Both the position numbers and the translations under genes were made by a program. A DNA stretch of 13,939 nt from JBGVMW01 sp045122835 (GTDB lineage: Bacteria; Bacillota; Clostridia; Lachnospirales; Lachnospiraceae): assembly GCA_045122835.1 (NCBI GenBank), contig JBGVIB010000062.1:1-13939 (forward strand), in the 5' to 3' direction. Shown here piece by piece: positions 7,229-13,775 of the stretch; the stretch's first letter is position 1, and every line of letters starts with the position of its first letter. The notes beneath the pieces were generated by a model. The model ran no database searches. It saw nothing but the letters and a program-made list of their open reading frames with translations, and was not told the origin of the DNA.

Positions 7229-7940
7229 TAAGCAGAAATTAGATATGGTGATACGGATTTTGTATCCACGCAGATGTCCGGTGTGTCAGATAATTGTAAC
7301 AGATAAGGGCTATGTATGCAGGGAATGCAAACAGCAGCTTCCCTATATAAAGGAGCCACGTTGCAAGAAATGTGGAAAAAGTCTGGATTCAGAAGTGCAG
7401 GAGTATTGCTTTGACTGTACAAAAGGGCATCATGTCTTTGACAAAGGCATTGCCCTATGGCAGTATACAAAATCCATGAAGCAATCCATTCATCGGTTCA
7501 AATACGATAATAAGAGGGAGTATGCAGATTTTTATATAGAAGAAATACTGAAGCATTATGGGACATGGATAGAGAGCTTGCAGGTGGATGCAGTAATTCC
7601 TGTTCCCTTGCATAGGTCGAAGCAGAGAAGCCGTGGATTTAATCAGGCAGAATTGCTGGCAAAGGGCATTGGAAAAGCATTGCAGATACCGGTGGAAGCA
7701 AAAGTTGTGGAGCGGTATAGGAAAACAAAAGTACAAAATGTATTAAATGATACAGAAAGAAAAAATAATGTAAAAAAAGCTTTTAAAATTGCTGGTAATG
7801 TTGTAAAATTAAAGAAAGTGTTATTAGTTGATGATATCTATACTACAGGAAGTACAATCGATGCTATAGCAGAGGTTTTGAAAGAAGCAGGAGTGGAGCA
7901 GGTATATATCTGTTGTCTCTGCGCAGGCCGTGGATATTAA
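7209..7940 (+). CDS. comF: ComF-family phosphoribosyltransferase-like protein
   Basis: This 243-residue ComFC-type protein is linked in transformable bacteria to uptake of single-stranded DNA; its exact reaction is unsettled. The N-terminus has two zinc-binding cysteine pairs sets, Cys23/26/37/40 and Cys52/55/67/70. A type I phosphoribosyltransferase fold follows, with DAVIPVPLHRSKQRSRGFNQ near 127-146 and the PRPP-binding loop VLLVDDIYTTGST near 204-216. The start is TTG at 7209: GGGGG stands 9 bases before it, while the first ATG (7245) has no ribosome site and lies only 10 codons before the first cysteine. The start lies inside recD2, pointing to translational coupling. ComFA is absent here, and recD2 takes the upstream position. 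Natural competence cannot be inferred from this gene alone. Confidence 0.88.
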   Translation: MTATKISKQKLDMVIRILYPRRCPVCQIIVTDKGYVCRECKQQLPYIKEPRCKKCGKSLDSEVQEYCFDCTKGHHVFDKGIALWQYTKSMKQSIHRFKYDNKREYADFYIEEILKHYGTWIESLQVDAVIPVPLHRSKQRSRGFNQAELLAKGIGKALQIPVEAKVVERYRKTKVQNVLNDTERKNNVKKAFKIAGNVVKLKKVLLVDDIYTTGSTIDAIAEVLKEAGVEQVYICCLCAGRGY

Positions 7941-8029
7941 GGCTGTACCATTGCGAAATAATACTTTTGGGGGTAATTAGAAATTGGAAACAGCTCTATA
8001 TAGAATATGGATGTTAGGAGGGGGCAACG

Positions 8030-8440
8030 ATGGACGTAAGAAATTGTAAAATGTGTGGCAGGTTATTTAATTATTATCAGGGACCGCCGATTTGTAAAGC
8101 ATGTGAGGACGAACTAGAGAAGAAGTTTTTCGAGGTAAGAGATTATATTTATGCAAATCCGCGTGCTTCCATTAATGAGGTGTCAGAAGAAAATGGAGTT
8201 TCCATAAAGCAGATTCAAAAGTGGATTCGTGAGGAGCGGTTAGCTTTTTCTGATGATTCACCAGTAACGATTGCTTGCGAAAAATGTGGTGCCATGATTA
8301 AGACTGGGCGTTTCTGTAAGGAATGTAAGGGTTCGTTGCAGCATGATTTAGACAGAGCATATTATGTCGAGCCAGAGAAGAAGGAAGAAAAAAAACCGGG
8401 ACAGGCGAAGGGGCAGGTTCGTTTCTTGAATAAGTTGTAA
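8030..8440 (+). CDS. yvyF: YvyF-like flagellar-region zinc-ribbon protein
   Basis: This 136-residue small protein resembles the YvyF family found next to flagellar genes in Firmicutes; its molecular function is not established. Two zinc-ribbon-like cysteine sets, Cys6/9/22/25 and Cys83/86/96/99, bracket a helix-turn-helix resembling MerR or excisionase proteins at about 46-71 (SINEVSEENGVSIKQIQKWI, then REERL). The tail is Lys/Glu-rich. This layout suggests binding to DNA or to a partner protein. A very strong ribosome site, AGGAGGGGG, precedes the ATG. comF lies 89 bases upstream, matching B. subtilis comFC-yvyF, but flgM, flgN and flgK do not follow. Instead lacI starts 18 bases after the stop, so the two are almost certainly co-transcribed. 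Confidence 0.8.
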   Translation: MDVRNCKMCGRLFNYYQGPPICKACEDELEKKFFEVRDYIYANPRASINEVSEENGVSIKQIQKWIREERLAFSDDSPVTIACEKCGAMIKTGRFCKECKGSLQHDLDRAYYVEPEKKEEKKPGQAKGQVRFLNKL

Positions 8441-8458
8441 AGCAAGGCAGGGTGAAGA

Positions 8459-9448
8459 ATGGTTTCAATCAAGGATGTAGCAGAACATGCTGGGGTGGCA
8501 ATCTCTACGGTATCGAAGGTGTTAAACAATTATCCAAATGTAAGTGAGAACACAAGAAAAAAAGTAGAAAAAGCAATTGAAGAATTGCATTATGTACCAA
8601 ATACAATTGCCGCAGCATTGTCTTCTAAGCAGTTTGCAAGGGTAGCATTGATTGTGAATTTATCAACACAAACCCAGGCGATTGATGAAATTACCATGCA
8701 GTATCTGGCTGGAGGTATCAGCAAGGCAAAAGAGTTGAATATTGAGGTAGTTACTATCTTCTTTTCCATGATAAGTGAGATGTCTTTAGAGGAATTGACA
8801 AGATATCTGCAGTCCCTCAGCATTACTGGGGTGGTACTTTATGGGATTTCAAAGGAAGATCATATATTAGCAGAACTGGTACGTCGTCAGATATTCAAAT
8901 GTGTCATTGTGGATGCACCTTTAGTGAATGCCAGTACAAGCTGCGTATGGATAGATCAGGAACAGGCACAGTATGATGTAGTCAGCAAAGCATTAGAAGA
9001 CGACAAAGGCAAACGGGTTCTTTATATTGCAGGTAAAAAAAATGGTTTTGTTACAGACGGAAGATTGAAAGGTATTTACAGAATTGCAAAAGAGCGGGGC
9101 TTAAGTGTTAAGACATATTATGGTGATTTTAGTGAATTACAGGCACGCAACATTGCTTTAAAATATGCAAAATACGTAGATATCATAGCCTGTGCATCGG
9201 ATCTTATGGCAATTGGTGCTATGAATGCCTGTATTGATATGGATATTTTCCGTCCCGTTTGTGGATTTGATGGAATTACTTTGATGGGGTATGTTGGTAA
9301 GCAGATGAATACAGTAAGACAGAATTTCTTCCAGATATCTAGTAAGGCTGTGGAAGAATTGTATCGCCTGATGAATGGCGGTGAAGGAATGGAATGTATT
9401 CTGCCCCATGAAATTATTAAATTATATTATAGGGATATTATTTGTTAG
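8459..9448 (+). CDS. LacI-family transcriptional regulator (MalR-like)
   Basis: This is a 329-residue LacI/GalR repressor. Residues 2-22 form the helix-turn-helix (SIKDVAEHAGVAISTVSKVL). The hinge helix lies near 47-57 (PNTIAAALSSK), and its leucine is of the type that inserts at a central CpG. Residues 60-329 form a periplasmic-binding-protein-like sensor domain, with ACASDLMAIGAM and VCGFDG near the end. The effector is probably a sugar or sugar phosphate, but the pocket residues do not identify it. The genes downstream are glgP and malQ, and two palindromes with a central CG sit at the glgP promoter. A role as the local maltodextrin regulator is therefore a reasonable inference. The ribosome site is AGGGTG. 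With only 18 bases after yvyF and no terminator, it is probably the last gene of the recD2-comF-yvyF transcript. Confidence 0.88.
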   Translation: MVSIKDVAEHAGVAISTVSKVLNNYPNVSENTRKKVEKAIEELHYVPNTIAAALSSKQFARVALIVNLSTQTQAIDEITMQYLAGGISKAKELNIEVVTIFFSMISEMSLEELTRYLQSLSITGVVLYGISKEDHILAELVRRQIFKCVIVDAPLVNASTSCVWIDQEQAQYDVVSKALEDDKGKRVLYIAGKKNGFVTDGRLKGIYRIAKERGLSVKTYYGDFSELQARNIALKYAKYVDIIACASDLMAIGAMNACIDMDIFRPVCGFDGITLMGYVGKQMNTVRQNFFQISSKAVEELYRLMNGGEGMECILPHEIIKLYYRDIIC

Positions 9449-9578
9449 AGTGTGCAGGTTGTAGATGTGAATGTTCAGTATGTGCTGCTATTAGAATGCA
9501 GTTAATACAAATATATCCAAAAAGATGGATTTTAGTTTGTGCAAGTATGACAAATTAAAAAAAATTGCAAAAAAAGGG

Positions 9579-9607
9579 TTGCGGAAAACGTTTTCCTATA
9601 TTATACT
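9579..9607 (+). promoter_or_regulatory. Probable glgP-malQ promoter
   Basis: TATACT (-10, 9602-9607) lies 17 bases after TTGCGG (9579-9584), a poor -35. The predicted start point is near 9614. Palindrome 1 fills the -35/-10 spacer and palindrome 2 lies at about +11 to +24, the usual layout of a repressor-controlled promoter. The poor -35 leaves the exact hexamers uncertain. Confidence 0.5.
9583..9596. promoter_or_regulatory. LacI/CcpA-type operator 1 upstream of glgP
   Basis: GGAAAACGTTTTCC is a perfect 14-bp palindrome with central CG, the form recognised by LacI-family proteins. It matches the cre consensus TGWNANCGNTNWCA at every fixed position except the two terminal bases. It overlaps the presumed promoter spacer, so binding should block RNA polymerase. 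Either the adjacent LacI protein or a CcpA-like protein could be the ligand. Confidence 0.75.
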
Positions 9608-9623
9608 TCAAGTAAAGGAAGCG

Positions 9624-9637
9624 GGAAAACGTTTTCT
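9624..9637. promoter_or_regulatory. LacI/CcpA-type operator 2 upstream of glgP
   Basis: GGAAAACGTTTTCT differs from operator 1 by one terminal base, and both are preceded by GCG or GCGG. The centres are 41 bp apart, close to four helical turns, so two dimers would lie on the same face of the DNA. It is just downstream of the predicted start point, where a bound repressor would act as a roadblock. Confidence 0.72.
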
Positions 9638-9645
9638 TAAAACTT

Positions 9646-9688
9646 GGATTACCGTATTTGTGTGCATGAAATCAGCACATGGTAATTC
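9646..9688 (+). promoter_or_regulatory. Leader RNA hairpin upstream of glgP
   Basis: GGATTACC (9646-9653) pairs with GGTAATTC (9681-9688) over eight pairs, one of them G-U. Inside, TGTGC (9661-9665) pairs with GCACA (9675-9679) around a 9-base loop; the joining bases are 9654-9660 and 9680. The segment GCACATG (9675-9681) is also fully complementary to CATGTGC (9724-9730), closer to the glgP ribosome site, so two exclusive folds are possible. It matches no riboswitch class I know. Confidence 0.45.
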
Positions 9689-9769
9689 AGTTCATAAAGA
9701 TAACGATAGGATTTATTTCAAAGCATGTGCCATGGCCTTGATAAAAGGATGTGGCGGAATGGAGGAAAA

Positions 9770-12037
9770 ATGAAAGTAACAGAAAGTTTACAGACAGCTT
9801 TACAGCAGAAGTACGGCAAGAAAGTAGCAGATTGCACAGATGCAGAGATTTACTACACACTCTTAGAAGTAACTAAGAAGGCAATTGAAGAAACTCCTGC
9901 AATCAAAGGACCTAAGAAGATTTACTACATCTCCGCAGAGTTCTTAATTGGTAGATTATTATCTAACAACTTAATTAACTTAGGTGTATATGATGAATTA
10001 AAAGAATTCTTAGCTGCAAATGGCAAGACTTTAGCTGCAGTTGAAGAAGTAGAACCAGAACCATCTTTAGGTAACGGTGGACTTGGCCGTTTAGCTGCAT
10101 GTTTCTTAGATTCTATTGCAACATTAGGTCTTCCAGGCGAAGGTATCGGTTTGAACTACCACTATGGCTTATTTAAGCAGGTGTTCAAAAACAATTTACA
10201 GAAAGAGACAAAGAATGACTGGATCGAAGAGCAGGGCTGGCTTACAAAGACAGATGTTAGCTTTGATGTAGCTTTCGGTGATTTAAAGGTTAAATCAAGA
10301 TTATATGATATCGATGTAGTTGGTTACAAAGAAGGTGTGAACAAGCTTCGTTTATTCGATATCGAAACAATTGATGAAAGCCTTGTAAAAGACGGTATCG
10401 ATTTTGATAAAGAAGATATCGCAAAGAACTTAACATTATTCTTATATCCAGATGATAGTGATGAAGCAGGCCGCTTACTTCGTGTTTACCAGCAGTACTT
10501 CATGGTAAGCAATGGTGCACAGCTTATCTTAAAGGAAATGAAAGAAAACGGTTATGACTTACACAAGTTATATGACCATGCTGTAATCCAGATTAACGAT
10601 ACACATCCATCTATGGTAATTCCTGAAATGATTCGTTTATTACAGTTAGAAGGAATCAGCTTAGATGAAGCTATCGAAATCGTATCTAAGACTTGTGCAT
10701 ATACAAACCACACAATCTTAGCAGAAGCATTAGAGAAATGGCCAATCGCATACTTAGAGAAGGCTGTTCCACAGTTAATGCCAATCATCAAAGAATTAGA
10801 CAAGCGTGTAGCTGCTAAGTACAAAGACCCAGCTGTACAGATCATTGATAAGGAAAACAGAGTGCATATGGCACACATTGATATTCACTATGGATACAGT
10901 GTAAACGGTGTTGCTGCACTTCATACAGAGATTTTGAAGAACTCTGAGTTAAAGCATTTCTATGATATTTACCCAGAGAAATTCAACAACAAGACAAACG
11001 GTATCACATTCCGTAGATGGTTATTATCTTGTAACCCAGAGCTTGCTAAGTTATTAATCGATACAATCGGTGATGGCTTCTTAAAGGATGCTGCTGAGTT
11101 AGAGAAATTAATGAAGTTTGCAGATGATAAGAAGGTATTAGACAGCATTTATGAAATCAAGGGACAGAAGAAGTTAGCACTTAAGAAGTTCTTAAAAGAA
11201 ACACAGGGTGTTGACATTGATGAAAATTCTGTATTTGATATTCAGATTAAGCGTCTCCATGAGTACAAACGTCAGCAGATGAACTTACTCTACATGATTT
11301 ACAAATACTTACAGATTAAGAATGGTACAAAGCCAGCAACACCTATGACATTCATCTTCGGTGCTAAGGCGGCTCCAGCTTATATCATTGCTAAGGATAT
11401 CATTCATGCAATCTTAACATTATCTGAAATCGTAAACAACGATCCAGATGTGAACAAGTACATGAAGGTTGTTATGGTAGAAAACTACAACGTAAGCAAG
11501 GCTGAGAAGTTAATCCCAGCATGTGATATCTCTGAGCAGATCTCTCTTGCTTCTAAGGAAGCTTCTGGTACAGGTAACATGAAGTTCATGTTAAACGGTG
11601 CTGTTACATTAGGTACAATGGATGGTGCTAACGTAGAGATCAGTGATTTAGTAGGCGAAGATAACATCTACATCTTCGGTGAAAGCAGTGAAACAGTTAT
11701 CGACTTATATGACAAGGCTACTTACAACAGTGGTGCTATCTATAAGAGAGATAAGCTTGTTCGTAAGGTTGTTGATTTCTTAGTAAGTGATGAAATGTTA
11801 AAGGCAGGCAACAAAGAGAACTTAGAGAGATTACATCACGAATTAATCAGCAAAGACTGGTTCATGACATTGTTAGATATCAAAGATTACATCGCAACAA
11901 AAGATGGTATGTTCGATGATTTTGCTGACAAAGAGCAGTGGAAGAAGATGATGTTAGTGAATATTGCTAAGGCAGGATTCTTCTCATCAGACAGAACAAT
12001 CGCTGAATACAACGATGATATCTGGAAATTAAAATAA
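9770..12037 (+). CDS. glgP: Glycogen/alpha-glucan (maltodextrin) phosphorylase
   Basis: This cytoplasmic GT35 enzyme uses pyridoxal phosphate and inorganic phosphate to release glucose-1-phosphate from the non-reducing ends of glycogen or maltodextrin. The 755 residues are somewhat shorter than the familiar ~800-residue enzymes. Signatures are EPSLGNGGLGRLA at 97-109, NDTHPSMVIPE mid-protein, IKRLHEYKRQQMN and SGTGNMKFMLNGA, in which Lys605 should hold the cofactor. The start is the ATG at 9770, just after GGAGG; an upstream in-frame ATG (9725) lacks a ribosome site and adds residues unlike the family. Codon use is strongly biased (Leu mostly TTA, Asn AAC, many Lys AAG), more uniform than in recD2, suggesting high expression. 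It is paired with malQ, so malP would be an equally valid name. Control is probably by the two operators and perhaps by the leader. Confidence 0.95.
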   Translation: MKVTESLQTALQQKYGKKVADCTDAEIYYTLLEVTKKAIEETPAIKGPKKIYYISAEFLIGRLLSNNLINLGVYDELKEFLAANGKTLAAVEEVEPEPSLGNGGLGRLAACFLDSIATLGLPGEGIGLNYHYGLFKQVFKNNLQKETKNDWIEEQGWLTKTDVSFDVAFGDLKVKSRLYDIDVVGYKEGVNKLRLFDIETIDESLVKDGIDFDKEDIAKNLTLFLYPDDSDEAGRLLRVYQQYFMVSNGAQLILKEMKENGYDLHKLYDHAVIQINDTHPSMVIPEMIRLLQLEGISLDEAIEIVSKTCAYTNHTILAEALEKWPIAYLEKAVPQLMPIIKELDKRVAAKYKDPAVQIIDKENRVHMAHIDIHYGYSVNGVAALHTEILKNSELKHFYDIYPEKFNNKTNGITFRRWLLSCNPELAKLLIDTIGDGFLKDAAELEKLMKFADDKKVLDSIYEIKGQKKLALKKFLKETQGVDIDENSVFDIQIKRLHEYKRQQMNLLYMIYKYLQIKNGTKPATPMTFIFGAKAAPAYIIAKDIIHAILTLSEIVNNDPDVNKYMKVVMVENYNVSKAEKLIPACDISEQISLASKEASGTGNMKFMLNGAVTLGTMDGANVEISDLVGEDNIYIFGESSETVIDLYDKATYNSGAIYKRDKLVRKVVDFLVSDEMLKAGNKENLERLHHELISKDWFMTLLDIKDYIATKDGMFDDFADKEQWKKMMLVNIAKAGFFSSDRTIAEYNDDIWKLK

Positions 12038-12061
12038 TTAAAAAGAATAGAATAATGACGT

Positions 12062-12103
12062 GCATTATTACCACCCGGGTGAAAACCCGAGTGGTATAAA
12101 TGC
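12062..12103 (+). other. Intercistronic GAAA-capped hairpin between glgP and malQ
   Basis: A 12-position stem (12069-12080 with 12085-12096, one C-A mismatch) closes on a GAAA tetraloop. Below a small internal loop it is extended by GCATT/AATGC (12062-12066, 12099-12103). The bases after it are not a T-run, so it is not a typical terminator. It probably stabilises the 3' end of the glgP message or sets the glgP to malQ ratio. It ends 20 bases before the malQ start, and the malQ ribosome site (AAAGGGG) lies outside the stem. Confidence 0.65.
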
Positions 12104-12123
12104 GTTAGAAAGGGGCATTTTCA

Positions 12124-13635
12124 ATGAAAAGAGGAAGTGGTGTATTATTACCAGTATCCAGCATTCCATCTAAATATGGTATTGGTGCGTTTTCAAAAGA
12201 AGCATATGAATTTATTGATAAACTTGTTAAGGGAGGACAGCAGTACTGGCAGATTCTTCCATTAGGAGCAACCGGTTATGGAGATTCTCCATACCAGTCG
12301 TTCTCCACTTTTGCAGGTAATCCATATTACATAGATTTAGAGGCATTAATCCAAGAAGGTTTATTGACAGCAGAAGAATGTGACAGCGTAGATTTTGGTT
12401 GTGACGAAAGAAAAGTAGATTATGAGAAAATTTACTTCAATCGTTTTAATGTGTTACGCAAAGCATATGAACGCAGCCAGCACAAAAGCACAGAGGAATA
12501 CAAAGAATTTGTAAAGCAGAACAAAGCATGGTTAGATGATTATGCCCTTTACATGGCTGTAAAGAATAGCATGGAAGGTAAGAGCTGGATTGAATGGGAT
12601 GAAGACATCCGTATGCGTCAGCCGGAAGCAATTACCAGATATAAGAAGGAATTAAAAGACGAAATCGATTTCTATAAATTCCAGCAGTACAAATTTGCAG
12701 AGCAGTGGACAAAGTTAAAGAACTATGCAAACGAAAAAGGTATAAAGATTATTGGAGATATCCCGATTTATGTAGCATTCGACAGTGCAGATGCATGGGC
12801 TGGTCCGGAATTGTTCCAGTTTGACGAGAACGGCTTCCCAACAGGTGTAGCTGGATGCCCGCCAGATGCGTTCTCAGCAACAGGTCAGTTATGGGGTAAC
12901 CCACTTTATGATTGGGATTACCACAAGAAGACTGGTTATAAATGGTGGATTAAGAGAATTTCTTATTGTTTCGACTTATATGATGTAGTAAGAATTGACC
13001 ATTTCCGTGGTTTTGATGAATATTATGATATTCCATATGGCGATAAGACTGCTGAAAATGGAAAGTGGAGACAGGGTCCTGGTATCGACTTATTCAAGGC
13101 AATGAATAAGAAGTTAGGTGCACGCGAAATCATCGCAGAGGATCTTGGTTTCTTAACAGATACTGTTCTTCAGTTATTAGAGGATACAGGATATCCGGGA
13201 ATGAAGGTATTACAGTTTGCATTTGATTCCAGAGAAGAAAGTGATTATTTACCACACAACTACACAAGAAATAGTGTAGTATACACTGGAACTCATGACA
13301 ATGATACCCTTCAGGGCTGGTATGCAGTATTAAATGAAGATGATAAGCAGTTATCTAAGGATTATTTAAACAATGCTGGTACACCTGTAGAGGATATACA
13401 CTGGGATTTCATCCGCAGTGCAATGGCTAGTGTATCGAATCTTTGTGTAATTCCGGTTCAGGATTACTTAGGATTAGGCAACGAAGCCAGATTCAATCTT
13501 CCTTCTACTTTAGGAGATAACTGGGTTTGGAGAATGACACCAGCTGAATTAGATGATGTTATCATTGATAAGATGTATGATTTGACTAAGCTTTATGGCC
13601 GTCTTGCTTCTAAGGATAAGAAGGAAGAGGAATAA
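12124..13635 (+). CDS. malQ: 4-alpha-glucanotransferase (amylomaltase)
   Basis: This GH77 disproportionating enzyme transfers alpha-1,4-glucan segments between maltodextrins and frees glucose. It turns short chains into longer ones that the phosphorylase can use. The 503 residues are the usual size of a bacterial, Thermus-type amylomaltase without the N-terminal extension of E. coli MalQ. The N-terminal motif GYGDSPYQSFSTFAGNPYY starts near residue 52. Catalytic residues are in place: nucleophile Asp292 in VRIDHFRGFDEY, acid/base Glu339 in IIAEDLG, and Asp392 in GTHDNDT. AAAGGGG is the ribosome site. The gene lies 86 bases after glgP behind a hairpin and is followed by a strong terminator, so the two form one operon. 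Similar strong codon bias suggests both are abundant proteins. Confidence 0.95.
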   Translation: MKRGSGVLLPVSSIPSKYGIGAFSKEAYEFIDKLVKGGQQYWQILPLGATGYGDSPYQSFSTFAGNPYYIDLEALIQEGLLTAEECDSVDFGCDERKVDYEKIYFNRFNVLRKAYERSQHKSTEEYKEFVKQNKAWLDDYALYMAVKNSMEGKSWIEWDEDIRMRQPEAITRYKKELKDEIDFYKFQQYKFAEQWTKLKNYANEKGIKIIGDIPIYVAFDSADAWAGPELFQFDENGFPTGVAGCPPDAFSATGQLWGNPLYDWDYHKKTGYKWWIKRISYCFDLYDVVRIDHFRGFDEYYDIPYGDKTAENGKWRQGPGIDLFKAMNKKLGAREIIAEDLGFLTDTVLQLLEDTGYPGMKVLQFAFDSREESDYLPHNYTRNSVVYTGTHDNDTLQGWYAVLNEDDKQLSKDYLNNAGTPVEDIHWDFIRSAMASVSNLCVIPVQDYLGLGNEARFNLPSTLGDNWVWRMTPAELDDVIIDKMYDLTKLYGRLASKDKKEEE

Positions 13636-13644
13636 ATATAGAAA

Positions 13645-13690
13645 AGAACATCCCGTCACAGGTCAAATGTGGCGTGGGTGTTCTTTTTTT
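13645..13690 (+). terminator. Strong intrinsic terminator after malQ
   Basis: A long stem pairs 13645-13660 with 13668-13684 (GAACA/TGTTC at the base, CGTCACA/TGTGGCG at the top, one bulged T, a few G-U pairs) around a 7-base loop, followed by seven T residues at 13684-13690. It begins about 10 bases after the malQ stop and closes the glgP-malQ transcript. Confidence 0.85.
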
Positions 13691-13708
13691 GTAGGTTAAA
13701 TTGTTTTT

Positions 13709-13728
13709 GGGATGGGGGGTTAAGGGGG
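13709..13728 (+). other. G-rich tract between malQ terminator and the right-end RNA
   Basis: Runs of three, six and five G (13709-13711, 13714-13719, 13724-13728) lie within 20 bases of otherwise AT-rich spacer. Splitting the long runs would allow a two-layer G-quadruplex; four separate G3 runs are not present. No gene or clear promoter is seen at 13691-13770, which is about one third G+C. Confidence 0.3.
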
Positions 13729-13775
13729 ATAGAGTATATGTTAAATTCTGGTTTTTGTAATTGATGTATCATATT

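Larger units (their letters stand above)
9449..9769. other. Intergenic regulatory region between lacI and glgP
   Basis: This 321-base region holds no gene. It starts with about 130 bases without a clear terminator for lacI; the only dyads there are weak (CTGC/GCAG at about 9485-9501, ATCC/GGAT at about 9517-9532). It continues with the glgP promoter and its two palindromes (9579-9637) and then a leader of about 155 bases with an RNA hairpin (9646-9688). Reading frames through it cross the operators, lack ribosome sites and are not called. Confidence 0.6.

Noticed and set aside
9485..9532. Terminator for lacI
   Set aside because: Only 4-bp stems (CTGC/GCAG and ATCC/GGAT) are present with no U-run, too weak to call.
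9725..9769. In-frame N-terminal extension of glgP from an ATG at 9725
   Set aside because: No ribosome site precedes 9725, while GGAGG sits just before the ATG at 9770, and the extra 15 residues are unlike the family.
9525..9773. 82-codon reading frame upstream of glgP
   Set aside because: It runs through the glgP promoter and both operators, has no Shine-Dalgarno sequence and overlaps the glgP start.
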